From Spirosoma lacussanchae (GTDB lineage Bacteria; Bacteroidota; Bacteroidia; Cytophagales; Spirosomataceae), in assembly GCF_005870035.1 (NCBI RefSeq), contig NZ_SWJG01000002.1, positions 186,001-250,000 on the forward strand: a stretch of 64,000 bases of DNA. The letters run 5' to 3'. Shown piece after piece: positions 7,528 through 15,772 of the stretch. The translations under genes and the position numbers were made by a program. The notes beneath the pieces were generated by a model. The model had not been told where the DNA came from. It did no database searches and worked only from the letters and a program-made list of their open reading frames with translations. Each line of letters begins with the position of its first letter. Positions within the stretch are counted from its first letter, which is position 1.

Positions 7528-8436
7528 ATGGCCGTCCATTTATTAGCGCTTCTCAGGGAGCAGTTCACACCCGGTGTTATCGACCGGCTTGGTGCTGAGC
7601 TGAACGAGTCGCCAGCCACCATACACAAAGCCGTTAACGGCGCACTGCCCACCCTGCTGGGCGGACTGACCCGGCGGATACAGTCGACCGGCGGATCGTC
7701 GTCCATCCTTAGCTTTCTGGACAAGGGCGACTACGGCAACACACCATTCGACGTCAGTCAGGCACTTGACACCGAAGCCGAAACCCAGGCGGTTGCCGGG
7801 GCGGGAAACGGTTTTCTGCAACAGATCTTCGACGATAAATTAGGGCGTTCTTCGGAGTTGCTGAGTACCTATAGCGGGGCAAAACCCCAGTCGGTCAATA
7901 CCGTGCTGGGGCTATCCGGCGCGGTACTCATGGGTGTTCTGGGACGGCAGGAGCAGGAAAATGGCCTCACGGCCCATAGCCTGCAAACCCTGTTGCTGGG
8001 CCAGGCCAGCGAGTTCAGGAAGGCCATGCCCGACGGCCTCGATGCGGTATCCAGCCTGCTCGGGTTCGACGAGTTACAGACCCCCGCCGGACCGCAGACC
8101 GAGGTTCAGGGAACCGACAACTTCAGCGGCACCATTGTCAACCCCAACATTCCGAAAAGTGCCGAAGGCGATCGCCGACGCGAAAACGTCCGGTGGCTGC
8201 GCTGGGCCATGGTCGCCATGGCTATTCTGGTCATTGCGCTCATTGTTCAGAAATTCAGTCAGAATCAGAACAGCGCCGACGGCATCAGTACCGATTCAAC
8301 ATCGCAGGTCGAGTCAGACCGGTCCGAGGATGCGTCGGCGGCTACGCGGCAGAGTATTCAGGATGCCAACGGGCAAACCACTGATTCAACGGCCCCGGGT
8401 GCGCTCGGTATCCGCGATTCGACAACAAACAAGTAA
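7528..8436 (+). CDS. DUF937 (YidB-like) membrane-anchored protein
   Basis: A 302-residue protein. Residues 1 to about 165 form the helical DUF937 domain (LLALLREQFTPGVIDRLGAE, then NGALPTLLGGLTRRI and a later VLGLSGAVLMGVLGRQ). A single membrane helix follows at about 227-246 (WLRWAMVAMAILVIALIVQ), and the tail is Ser/Thr/Asp-rich and probably disordered. There is no N-terminal signal, so the DUF937 part probably faces the cytosol and the tail the periplasm. The domain's function is not known. The gene lies 24 bases upstream of a small lipoprotein gene, with the DUF937/lipoprotein pair likely co-transcribed. Confidence 0.82.
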   Translation: MAVHLLALLREQFTPGVIDRLGAELNESPATIHKAVNGALPTLLGGLTRRIQSTGGSSSILSFLDKGDYGNTPFDVSQALDTEAETQAVAGAGNGFLQQIFDDKLGRSSELLSTYSGAKPQSVNTVLGLSGAVLMGVLGRQEQENGLTAHSLQTLLLGQASEFRKAMPDGLDAVSSLLGFDELQTPAGPQTEVQGTDNFSGTIVNPNIPKSAEGDRRRENVRWLRWAMVAMAILVIALIVQKFSQNQNSADGISTDSTSQVESDRSEDASAATRQSIQDANGQTTDSTAPGALGIRDSTTNK

Positions 8437-8460
8437 TAATTACTCAACAACCGAAAAGCA

Positions 8461-8742
8461 ATGACGAACAACCTGAATCAACTGACCCGGCGATTTTTGC
8501 TGGTGGGCCTGCTGGCCGGTGCCAGCCTGAGCCTCTGGAACTGCTCCGGCAGCAATAAGGAAAGCAGCGCAGAAACCATGACGACGGATACGGCTTCCGG
8601 TTCGGATAGCTCCGTATTTGGTCGGCAGGGCGATACGCTTAATTCATCGAACCCCGGCGTTTCGCAGCAGGCTCCTCCCGATAGTGCCAGCGCCGGTGGG
8701 GCCGTAGTGCCTGCCGAAGTGAAAGTAAAAGTGAAACAGTAA
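8461..8742 (+). CDS. Small putative lipoprotein
   Basis: A 93-residue protein with Arg-Arg before a hydrophobic segment (FLLVGLLAGASLSLWNC) that ends at Cys28, an acceptable Bacteroidetes lipobox although Asn at -1 is unusual. The remaining 65 residues are Ser, Thr, Gly and Asp-rich with a lysine-rich end (VKVKVKQ), so probably disordered. No homologue was recognised. It follows the DUF937 gene by 24 bases, which suggests a shared transcript. Confidence 0.65.
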   Translation: MTNNLNQLTRRFLLVGLLAGASLSLWNCSGSNKESSAETMTTDTASGSDSSVFGRQGDTLNSSNPGVSQQAPPDSASAGGAVVPAEVKVKVKQ

Positions 8743-8859
8743 GCAGGCCGATCAGGTCGCTGAGTCGGCGGGTATTTAGTAACTTGCCCCCTGATTCGTT
8801 CGTCCGTATCGTCGTTGGAGAACGAATTGACCAACTCACCGACCTGACCGCCTGATTGT

Positions 8860-9744
8860 ATGTTTGTTGACGCTATTGATCGCGTTGATCCGTTTACCCG
8901 CCCGTTGCACTCGATTGTGCGCCTGTATGGGCATGATGAAGTGATTCCGGGGACTGCCACCCTTTTTTTTGTGAACGAATACGGCTGCGCTGTTACCTGC
9001 AAGCACGTCGCCGAACTGGTTACCAAAACTGACGCTATCTACCGCAATTTTCTGAATTTTCAGGGTGAGCGACGGTCGGTACTCCGCGAACGGGATGCGG
9101 CCCAACGCATCAGCCAGCTTGAAGAAAAATTCAAGTTACAGCCCGACACCATTATTCGGGTGCGTAACAGCTTCGTGGGCTGCGTCGATCTGTTCTCCGA
9201 GGTGACCATCGAGATGCACCCGACGCAGGATCTGGCCCTGTTGCGTTTCAAGGGCTACAATCGGCTGCTTTATCAATCCCACGCTACTTTCCTGCGAGAC
9301 ACCAGCCGCGTAAAGCCTGGCCGCAGCTTATGCCGCCTGGGTTATCCGTTTCCTGAGTTCACCAATTACTGGTACAACGCTGCCAAAGACGACATCGAGT
9401 GGACGGCGGAGGGTAAAGTAACGTCGCCCCGCTTTCCGATCGATGGTATTATTACCCGCCTGCTAAGCGACAGTACGGGTATTGTAGGCATTGAAATGAG
9501 TACCCCTGGCCTGCGCGGGCAAAGCGGTGGGCCGCTTTTTGATACAAACGGGCTGATTTACGGAATGCAGTCGGCCACACGGCACCTGCACCTGGGTTTC
9601 GACATCGAAGACCGCGAAGTCATGGTTAATGGCCGCCGGAGCCGCGTTTCCAACTATCCCTTTCTGAACGTGGGTCAGTGTGTTCACGTCGACGTTATCA
9701 AAGCGTTTCTGCGCGAGCGGAACGTGCCGTTCTATGAGGCCTGA
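8860..9744 (+). CDS. Trypsin-like serine peptidase without signal peptide
   Basis: A 294-residue S1-type protease. The catalytic triad can be read as His49 (VTCKHVAEL), Asp124 (PTQDLALLRF) and Ser222 (LRGQSGGPLFD), in the order and approximate spacing expected. An insert of about 55 residues with a coiled-coil-like charged segment (RERDAAQRISQLEEKFK) lies between His and Asp. No signal peptide or membrane helix is present, so unlike DegP/HtrA proteins it should be cytosolic, and it lacks a PDZ domain. Cytosolic trypsin-like domains of this kind occur in stand-alone housekeeping and in defence or signalling proteins; no partner is apparent nearby. Confidence 0.82.
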   Translation: MFVDAIDRVDPFTRPLHSIVRLYGHDEVIPGTATLFFVNEYGCAVTCKHVAELVTKTDAIYRNFLNFQGERRSVLRERDAAQRISQLEEKFKLQPDTIIRVRNSFVGCVDLFSEVTIEMHPTQDLALLRFKGYNRLLYQSHATFLRDTSRVKPGRSLCRLGYPFPEFTNYWYNAAKDDIEWTAEGKVTSPRFPIDGIITRLLSDSTGIVGIEMSTPGLRGQSGGPLFDTNGLIYGMQSATRHLHLGFDIEDREVMVNGRRSRVSNYPFLNVGQCVHVDVIKAFLRERNVPFYEA

Positions 9745-9771
9745 TCGATATTTCTGATTATAAGCGCTGTG

Positions 9772-9779
9772 TATCTTTC
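9772..9779 (+). promoter_or_regulatory. Weak -7-like element upstream of the EEP-family gene
   Basis: TATCTTTC differs from TAnnTTTG only at the last base and lies 25 bases before the chosen ATG at 9805. No -33 element was identified. Confidence 0.28.
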
Positions 9780-9804
9780 TTTTGTCAACGTTACTCTTTC
9801 TGTC

Positions 9805-10647
9805 ATGCGTGTACTGATTCTGTCGTTTCTGCTTTCCGTCCTGCTCCCGGCCAGCCTGTTGGGCCAGAAAATGGACCCCATCCGTGTAGCTACCTACAAC
9901 ATCCGATACGACACCCCTAAAGACGGCCCCAACGCCTGGCCCAATCGCAGAGAAAACGTGAAGGCTCTGATTCGTTACCATGAGTTCGACATTATGGGCA
10001 CGCAGGAGGGGTTGCTGAATCAGCTGAACGACCTGAGCCAGATGCCCGGCTTTGCCCGCATCGGCAAAGGCCGTGACGATGGCAAAGAAGGCGGAGAACA
10101 TTCGGCTATCTTTTACCGCAAAGACCGCTTTTCTGTACTGCAATCGGGCGATTTCTGGCTGAGTCAAACGCCGGATAAGCCATCGCTGGGCTGGGATGCT
10201 ACCTGCTGCAACCGTATCTGCTCGTGGGCTAAACTCAGGGATCAGCGGAGCCGGAAAGAATTTTACGTGTTCAACGTCCACTTCGATCACCAGGGGGTTG
10301 AAGCCCGCCGGCAGTCGGGGAAGCTCCTGGTTCAGAAAATCGGCGAGATCGCCAAAAACGCCCCCGTCATCTGTACGGGTGATTTCAACTCGACTCCCGA
10401 TACGGAGCAGATCCAGACCATGCAAACCCGGCTGAACGACGCCTACCGGGTAACGGCTACCCCGCCTTACGGGCCAGTCGGCACGTTCAATGCCTTTGCG
10501 TTCGACGCGCCCATGAAAGACCGGATCGATTATATCTTCGTCAGTAAAGACATCGATGTGCTCAGTTATGCCGTTCTGACTGACGCCAATCAACAGCGGT
10601 ACCCGTCCGATCACCAGCCCGTTGTCATCAAGGCGGTTATCCGGTAA
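9805..10647 (+). CDS. Exported endonuclease/exonuclease/phosphatase (EEP) family hydrolase
   Basis: A 280-residue protein with a signal peptide (MRVLILSFLLSVLLPASLLGQ). The EEP fold is shown by VATYNIRYD at the start, GTQEGLLNQL (metal-binding Glu), VFNVHFDHQG, CTGDFNSTPD (Asp-Asn pair) and a C-terminal PSDHQPVV carrying the catalytic Asp-His. The family includes Mg-dependent nucleases, sphingomyelinases and inositol-phosphate phosphatases; the target here cannot be told. Export makes a periplasmic or extracellular phosphodiester or phosphomonoester substrate likely. ATG 9805 is preferred to the GTG at 9769, since the latter would bury the signal sequence. Confidence 0.88.
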   Translation: MRVLILSFLLSVLLPASLLGQKMDPIRVATYNIRYDTPKDGPNAWPNRRENVKALIRYHEFDIMGTQEGLLNQLNDLSQMPGFARIGKGRDDGKEGGEHSAIFYRKDRFSVLQSGDFWLSQTPDKPSLGWDATCCNRICSWAKLRDQRSRKEFYVFNVHFDHQGVEARRQSGKLLVQKIGEIAKNAPVICTGDFNSTPDTEQIQTMQTRLNDAYRVTATPPYGPVGTFNAFAFDAPMKDRIDYIFVSKDIDVLSYAVLTDANQQRYPSDHQPVVIKAVIR

Positions 10648-10693
10648 AGGTGCTGGCTGGCCCCAAATCGTCCGCTTTTCGGGGCTTTGGTCG

Positions 10694-10701
10694 TATCTTT
10701 G
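10694..10701 (+). promoter_or_regulatory. Probable -7 promoter element of the M20 deacetylase gene
   Basis: TATCTTTG matches TAnnTTTG exactly and lies 19 bases before the ATG at 10721, which implies a short leader. A good -33 element was not found. Confidence 0.42.
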
Positions 10702-10720
10702 GGCCGTAACGCCCAGGTAT

Positions 10721-11806
10721 ATGAACGTTTTCTCAGACACGACTCCGCTGCAAACTACCCTCACGGCCGATGCGCTCGCCCTACTGAAACGCCTGATTGC
10801 TACCCCTTCGTTCAGTCGGGAGGAGCAGCAGACGGCTGCGCTGATCGAAGCCTTTTTTCGGGAAAAACAGATTCCGTACGAGCGGCTGGAGAATAATATC
10901 TGGGCCAAAAACCGGTTCTTCGACCCGGCCAAACCAACGGTACTGCTCAACTCACACCACGATACGGTGAAGCCCAATCCGTCCTGGACACTCGACCCCT
11001 TTACACCCGTCGAGCGCGATGGGAAGCTGTTCGGGCTGGGAAGCAACGATGCCGGCGGCTGCCTGGTATCGCTGATGGCCGCGTTCGTATACTTCTACGA
11101 CCGGCCCGACCTGAGCCACAACGTCGTGATGGCGGCCAGTGCCGAAGAAGAGATTTCGGGGCGCAACGGGCTGGAACTGCTGTTGCCGCATCTGCCGCCG
11201 ATCAGCTTCGCCATTGTAGGCGAGCCGACCGAGATGCAGCTGGCTATTGCCGAAAAAGGCCTGCTTGTGCTCGACTGTACCGCCCACGGTGTCAGCGGTC
11301 ACGCGGCCCGGAACGAAGGGGAGAATGCCATCTACAAAGCCATACAGGACATCAACTGGCTCACAACCTACCAGTTCCCGAAGGAGTCGCCAACGCTGGG
11401 CCCCATCAAACTGTCGGTGACGATTATCCAGGCTGGCAGCCAGCATAACGTAGTGCCCGATGTCTGTACGTTTACGGTCGATGTGCGCGTTACGGAGCAG
11501 TATACGCTCGAAGAGGTCATCGATACCATCCGCACGAGTATTCAGTCGGAGGTAAAGCCGCGCTCGATCCGGCTCAAACCGTCGAGCATCCCGGCCGATC
11601 ACCCCATCGTGCGGGCTGGGCTGGCGCTAGGTCGACATACCTACGGCTCACCTACCACATCGGATCAGGCGGTGCTGAACTGCCCCTCGCTGAAGTGTGG
11701 CCCCGGCCATTCAGGACGGTCGCACTCGGCCGATGAGTTCATCTACCTCCGGGAAATTACCGAAGGCGTAGACGGCTACATTCGTATGCTTGAGCAGGTG
11801 TTATAA
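10721..11806 (+). CDS. M20 family deacetylase, ArgE/DapE type
   Basis: A 361-residue metallo-amidohydrolase. Visible motifs are NSHHDTVKP (metal His and Asp), LGSNDAGGCL (bridging Asp), ASAEEEISGRNG (catalytic Glu-Glu), GEPTEMQLAIAEKG and a C-terminal SADEF with the last metal His before it. The inserted dimerisation domain lies at about 175-285. This pattern best fits acetylornithine deacetylase (arginine synthesis); in Bacteroidetes the equivalent step can act on succinylated or acetyl-citrulline substrates, and DapE cannot be excluded from sequence alone. Start is the ATG at 10721; upstream frame to 10622 overlaps the preceding gene and shows no family similarity. Confidence 0.87.
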   Translation: MNVFSDTTPLQTTLTADALALLKRLIATPSFSREEQQTAALIEAFFREKQIPYERLENNIWAKNRFFDPAKPTVLLNSHHDTVKPNPSWTLDPFTPVERDGKLFGLGSNDAGGCLVSLMAAFVYFYDRPDLSHNVVMAASAEEEISGRNGLELLLPHLPPISFAIVGEPTEMQLAIAEKGLLVLDCTAHGVSGHAARNEGENAIYKAIQDINWLTTYQFPKESPTLGPIKLSVTIIQAGSQHNVVPDVCTFTVDVRVTEQYTLEEVIDTIRTSIQSEVKPRSIRLKPSSIPADHPIVRAGLALGRHTYGSPTTSDQAVLNCPSLKCGPGHSGRSHSADEFIYLREITEGVDGYIRMLEQVL

Positions 11807-11881
11807 TACGTTCCAGCCCGTAACGGGTTAGGTAAGAATGGAGGGGGTAGTCGCTTTTGAGGCTATATACCCCCAAAACCA

Positions 11882-13828
11882 ATGCCCATCTGTCGACCTG
11901 TCTACCTGACTTGTATACTGCTCGTAAGTAGCTGTTACGGGCTTATGGCTCAGCCCAAACCGATGTCTGAGCGCATGGCCGAAACAGTTATGACCATCCA
12001 CCGCGACTCTATCGTTACCAAAGAAGGGAACCCCGCCCGCTGGGATTACGAGCAGGGACTGGTGCTGAAAGCCCTCGAACGAGTCTGGCAACGCACCGGC
12101 GACGGTCGTTATTATGCCTATATCCTGCGCGACATGAACCGGTTCATCAGTGCCGATGGCCGCATCCGTACGTTCCGGATGGACGAGTACAACCTCGACA
12201 ATATTACCCCCGGCCGGACCCTGCTCACGCTGGCGCAGCAGACCGAAGCGGGCCGCGAGAAGTTTCGGCGGGCGGCCGATACCCTCCGGGCTCAGCTGAC
12301 CCGCCAGCCGCGCACCCAGGCGCGGGGCTTCTGGCACAAACAGCGGTACCCGAATCAGATGTGGCTCGACGGTCTGTACATGGCCGAACCTTTTTACGCC
12401 GAGTACAGCGCCCTCTACCGGCAACCCAAGAACTTCGACGATATCGCTCTGCAATTCGCCCTGATCGAGAAGAATCTGCTCGACTCGAAAACCGGTTTGC
12501 TGTACCACGGCTACGACGAGAGTCGCCAGCAGAAATGGGCCAATCCCAAAACCGGGGTGTCGCCCAACTTCTGGGGGCGGTCAATCGGCTGGTACGCCAT
12601 GGCGCTGGTCGATGTTCTCGATTATTTCCCGCAGGATCATCCGCGCCGGGCCGATCTTGTGGGGTATCTGCAGCGCCTGATGCCCATCGTGGTGCGCTAC
12701 CAGGATAAAGCCACTGGCTGCTGGTATCAGATACCCGATCAGGCCAGCCGTAAGGGCAACTATCCCGAAGCGTCGGCGTCGTGCATGTTCGTATACGCCC
12801 TGGCCAAAGGCGTACGGATGGGCTACCTGCCCACTCCTCTGCTCGACAACGCCCGGCGTGGTTATGCCGGTATCCAGAAGACCTTTATCGAGATCGACGC
12901 CAACGGACTGCCGCATCTGAACGGAACGGTGAGCGTAGGCGGGCTGGGCGGTAATCCCTACCGCGATGGCAGCTACGCGTATTACCTGAGCGAACCCATC
13001 AAAAAGAACGACCTCAAAGGCGTCGGGCCCTTTATTATGGCCAGTGTCGAAATGGAAATAGCCAATGAACCGGCGGTTGGCCGGGGGCGTACCGTAGGAC
13101 TGGATTACTATTTCAACCACGAATTCCGCAAGAGCGATGCCGGTCCCGGAGCGCCCGAACGCGAACCGTTCCACTACACCTGGGAAGACCGTATGCATTC
13201 GGGCTTCTGGCTCTGGGGCAATACCTTCCGCGAACTGGGTGCTAAAACGGTTGCCGTACCCACGGCGCCCACGGCCCAGAGCCTCAAAAACATCGATGTG
13301 TACATCATCGTTGATCCCGACACACCCAAAGAAACGGCTGCTCCCCGCTATATTCAGCCGACTGACAGCAAGTCCATCGAGGACTGGGTGCGGGCGGGTG
13401 GGGTCCTTGTGCTGATGGCCAACGACACCGCCAACTGCGAGATTCCTCACGTTAACGAACTGGCTGGCCGCTTCGGCGTTCGCTTCGGTAGCGAGCTGGT
13501 AAACCCGGTGCAGGGAACCCAATGGGAGGGGGGCAAACTGACTATTCCGGCCGGTGGTCCTATATTCAGCACAACGCGGACCATCTACATCAAAGAACTA
13601 TCGCCCCTGACATTGACCCGCCCGGCCCAGCCCGCCCTGACCGACGCGAAAGGCCGGGTCATCATGGCGACGGCGAAAGTGGGGAAAGGCACCGTATTCG
13701 TGGTGGGCGATCCGTGGCTGTACAACGAATACACCGATGGTCGGCGCATTCCGAACGAATACCAGAATTTCCGGGCCGGTAAAGAGCTGGCAACCTGGCT
13801 GCTGGCCCAGTGCCCGCCCCGCAAATAA
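11882..13828 (+). CDS. GH105 unsaturated uronyl hydrolase fused to a DUF4350-like domain
   Basis: A 648-residue exported enzyme with a signal peptide (about 1-22). Residues ~25-400 form an (alpha/alpha)6 GH105/GH88 domain: RWDYEQGLVLKALE, FWHKQRYPNQMWLDGLYM with the probable catalytic Asp163, FWGRSIGWYAMALVDVL and the late GTVSVGGLGG segment. GH105 enzymes remove the 4,5-unsaturated uronic acid left at the non-reducing end by polysaccharide lyases, for example from rhamnogalacturonan. The last ~210 residues (VYIIVDPDTPKE, WVRAGGVLVLMANDTANCE, GKGTVFVVGDPWLYNE) resemble DUF4350 / glutamine-amidotransferase-like folds used as accessory domains. No polysaccharide lyase lies in the window. It precedes SusCD module 1. 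Confidence 0.88.
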   Translation: MPICRPVYLTCILLVSSCYGLMAQPKPMSERMAETVMTIHRDSIVTKEGNPARWDYEQGLVLKALERVWQRTGDGRYYAYILRDMNRFISADGRIRTFRMDEYNLDNITPGRTLLTLAQQTEAGREKFRRAADTLRAQLTRQPRTQARGFWHKQRYPNQMWLDGLYMAEPFYAEYSALYRQPKNFDDIALQFALIEKNLLDSKTGLLYHGYDESRQQKWANPKTGVSPNFWGRSIGWYAMALVDVLDYFPQDHPRRADLVGYLQRLMPIVVRYQDKATGCWYQIPDQASRKGNYPEASASCMFVYALAKGVRMGYLPTPLLDNARRGYAGIQKTFIEIDANGLPHLNGTVSVGGLGGNPYRDGSYAYYLSEPIKKNDLKGVGPFIMASVEMEIANEPAVGRGRTVGLDYYFNHEFRKSDAGPGAPEREPFHYTWEDRMHSGFWLWGNTFRELGAKTVAVPTAPTAQSLKNIDVYIIVDPDTPKETAAPRYIQPTDSKSIEDWVRAGGVLVLMANDTANCEIPHVNELAGRFGVRFGSELVNPVQGTQWEGGKLTIPAGGPIFSTTRTIYIKELSPLTLTRPAQPALTDAKGRVIMATAKVGKGTVFVVGDPWLYNEYTDGRRIPNEYQNFRAGKELATWLLAQCPPRK

Positions 13829-14025
13829 ACCTTGGGATAGGTAAGGGGGGGCAGACGTTTGTGAGCAGGTAATCGGCCTGATCGGTACAAAGCCACTGAG
13901 CGTCAGGCAGGGTGAGTTGACCCACTTTTTAGTAAAAATTAGAGAAAATATTTCATTGAAACGATAGGGTGCGCTAAGGGTAAGCCAGCTGATTGGTGTC
14001 ATTCTGGTACTTGACTCACTACTCT

Positions 14026-14676
14026 ATGACCGGACTCGACGAACAAACAGGACCGGCCCCGGCCCGTTCACCCCAGCCCGCCGGGCCAGCGAATGGACCG
14101 GTACCCGTGCGGGACAACGAATATTTTGTTCGGCTCGCCTTTGCCGAATCGCCCCGGCAGGGGTTCGAAGCTCTGTTCCGGTTGTATTATCAGGCCCTGT
14201 GCAGCCATGCGCTGCGGTTCGTCTACACCCGCGAAGTGGCCGAAGATATTGTGGGTGAAGTATTTTACCAGCTCTGGAAAACGGGTAGTTACGCGTCCGT
14301 TCAGCATACCTATCGCACCTATCTCTACGCGGCCGTTCGCCACCGCGCCCACAACTACCTCCGCGACGAGCTGACCGGCACCCGAACCCCCGCTTCGCTC
14401 GACGCCCTCGACGACACCGGCCAGACCGAAACCCCCCAGACGCTGATCGAGTATGACGAAACCTTTCAGCGGGTTGAGCAGGTGATTCATGCGCTGCCGC
14501 CCCAGTGTCAGCGGGTGTTTCTGATGAGCCGGTTCGAAAATCGGAAAAATCAGGAAATCGCCGATGAACTGGGCCTGGCCCTCAAAACGGTAGAGGCCCA
14601 CATGGCCCGGGCATTGCAGCAGCTCCGGCGCGTATTTCTGTCGGCGGGCCTGCTCCTGGCCGCATGGCTCTACTAA
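14026..14676 (+). CDS. ECF sigma factor, Bacteroidetes FecI-like type (module 1)
   Basis: A 216-residue sigma-70 factor. Region 2 is seen in RLYYQALCSHALRFVYTREV followed by AEDIVGEVFYQLWK; region 4 in LPPQCQRVFLMSRFENRKNQ and IADELGLALKTVEAHMARAL, the helix-turn-helix. This is the PUL-type ECF class that is held by a FecR anti-sigma factor and released when an STN-domain receptor senses its ligand; the FecR and STN-SusC genes follow directly. ATG 14026 is chosen over 13993 by family length. The 197-base stretch upstream is AT-rich (13925-13965) and probably holds its promoter. Confidence 0.92.
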   Translation: MTGLDEQTGPAPARSPQPAGPANGPVPVRDNEYFVRLAFAESPRQGFEALFRLYYQALCSHALRFVYTREVAEDIVGEVFYQLWKTGSYASVQHTYRTYLYAAVRHRAHNYLRDELTGTRTPASLDALDDTGQTETPQTLIEYDETFQRVEQVIHALPPQCQRVFLMSRFENRKNQEIADELGLALKTVEAHMARALQQLRRVFLSAGLLLAAWLY

Positions 14677-14719
14677 GGGTAAACGCCGGGTTGCGTGTCC
14701 AATCAAGAAAGGCTCATGT

Positions 14720-15742
14720 ATGGAAGACATCATAACTAAAGAGGTGCTGTTCGATTACTTCTCGGGTCGGGTCAGTCCACTCCAGAAAAAATCGGTAGAG
14801 ACCTGGCTGGCCGAAGCCGGTAACCGCGAGCAGTATTACCAATGGCTGCACGAATGGGAACTGAAACACCTGCAGGCGGGTACCAACTGGCAGCCTGCCT
14901 TTGACCAGCTGGCGCAGCGGGTTAGCCTGGCCACCTCCGCAACTCCGATCCGTACTCCCGCCGGGTCGGTTCCCGTCTGGGAGCGGATGAGTCGTGGTTT
15001 AGGTCGGGTATGGGCCGTAGCGGCTTCCGTTTGCGTAGTCGTCGGGCTCAGCGGCTGGCTGCTGCGTGACCAGCTCCTGTACCGGACAGAGCAAACCGGC
15101 TTTGGCGAAATCAAGACCCTGACCCTCCCCGACGGCTCGGTCGTGACCCTGAACGCCAATTCGTCGCTGCGGTTTCCGAGAGTGACCTTCGGGCCGAGCA
15201 TTTTTGGGGCAGGCCCGCGCACGGTCGAGCTCACCGGAGAGGCTGACTTTGCGGTTCGACACCTGCCCGATCACCAGCGGTTTGTGGTACAAACGCCCAA
15301 AGGGCTGGTCGTAACGGTGCTGGGTACGCAGTTTACCGTCCTGAGCCGCGAGCGAAGTACGCGTGTGGTGCTACACTCGGGTCGGGTGGCGCTCAGTCTC
15401 CGGCAGCAGCAGAACCGGCCTTCGCTGACGATGCGCCCCGGCGATCTGGCCACCCTCGGCCCAACCGGTCGGCTGGCCATTGCGCCCGTCCGGCATCCGG
15501 AAGCGCTGGCGGCCTGGAAACGACACCGATTTTCGTTTGAGCAGACCTCTCTGCGCGAGATCGCCGATATACTGCACGAAAACTACGGACTGACCGTCAC
15601 CATCAAAGATACTCAGCTGGCCAGCCGAACCGTGTCGGGCTCGTTTCCGGCGCGGGATGCAAATGAGGTGCTGGCGCTGGTGGCTGAGCTGCTCCAGATC
15701 AACTACATCCGCGACAATGACCGCGTTCTGTTCACTGATTAA
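14720..15742 (+). CDS. FecR-family anti-sigma factor (module 1)
   Basis: A 340-residue inner-membrane regulator. The cytosolic N-terminus (about 1-90) has the anti-sigma motif LFDYFSGRVSPLQKKSVETW and EWELKHL; one membrane helix spans about 94-115. The periplasmic FecR domain (about 125-235) shows LTLPDGSVVTLNANSSLRFP and VEVTVLGTQF-like strands, and the C-terminal DUF4974 (about 265-340) shows FEQTSLREIADIL and SGSFPARDANEVLALV. It should sequester the sigma factor encoded 43 bases upstream and be relieved through the STN domain of the SusC encoded 30 bases downstream. Confidence 0.93.
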   Translation: MEDIITKEVLFDYFSGRVSPLQKKSVETWLAEAGNREQYYQWLHEWELKHLQAGTNWQPAFDQLAQRVSLATSATPIRTPAGSVPVWERMSRGLGRVWAVAASVCVVVGLSGWLLRDQLLYRTEQTGFGEIKTLTLPDGSVVTLNANSSLRFPRVTFGPSIFGAGPRTVELTGEADFAVRHLPDHQRFVVQTPKGLVVTVLGTQFTVLSRERSTRVVLHSGRVALSLRQQQNRPSLTMRPGDLATLGPTGRLAIAPVRHPEALAAWKRHRFSFEQTSLREIADILHENYGLTVTIKDTQLASRTVSGSFPARDANEVLALVAELLQINYIRDNDRVLFTD

Positions 15743-15772
15743 TTGCCTGTTATCTACTAAATCCTGTACTAC

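Noticed and set aside
9463-11046. Long minus-strand open frame of 527 codons over the EEP-family and M20 genes
   Set aside because: It lies antisense to two well-supported genes; open antisense frames are expected in GC-rich codon usage, and its translation has no recognisable family, start context or domain.
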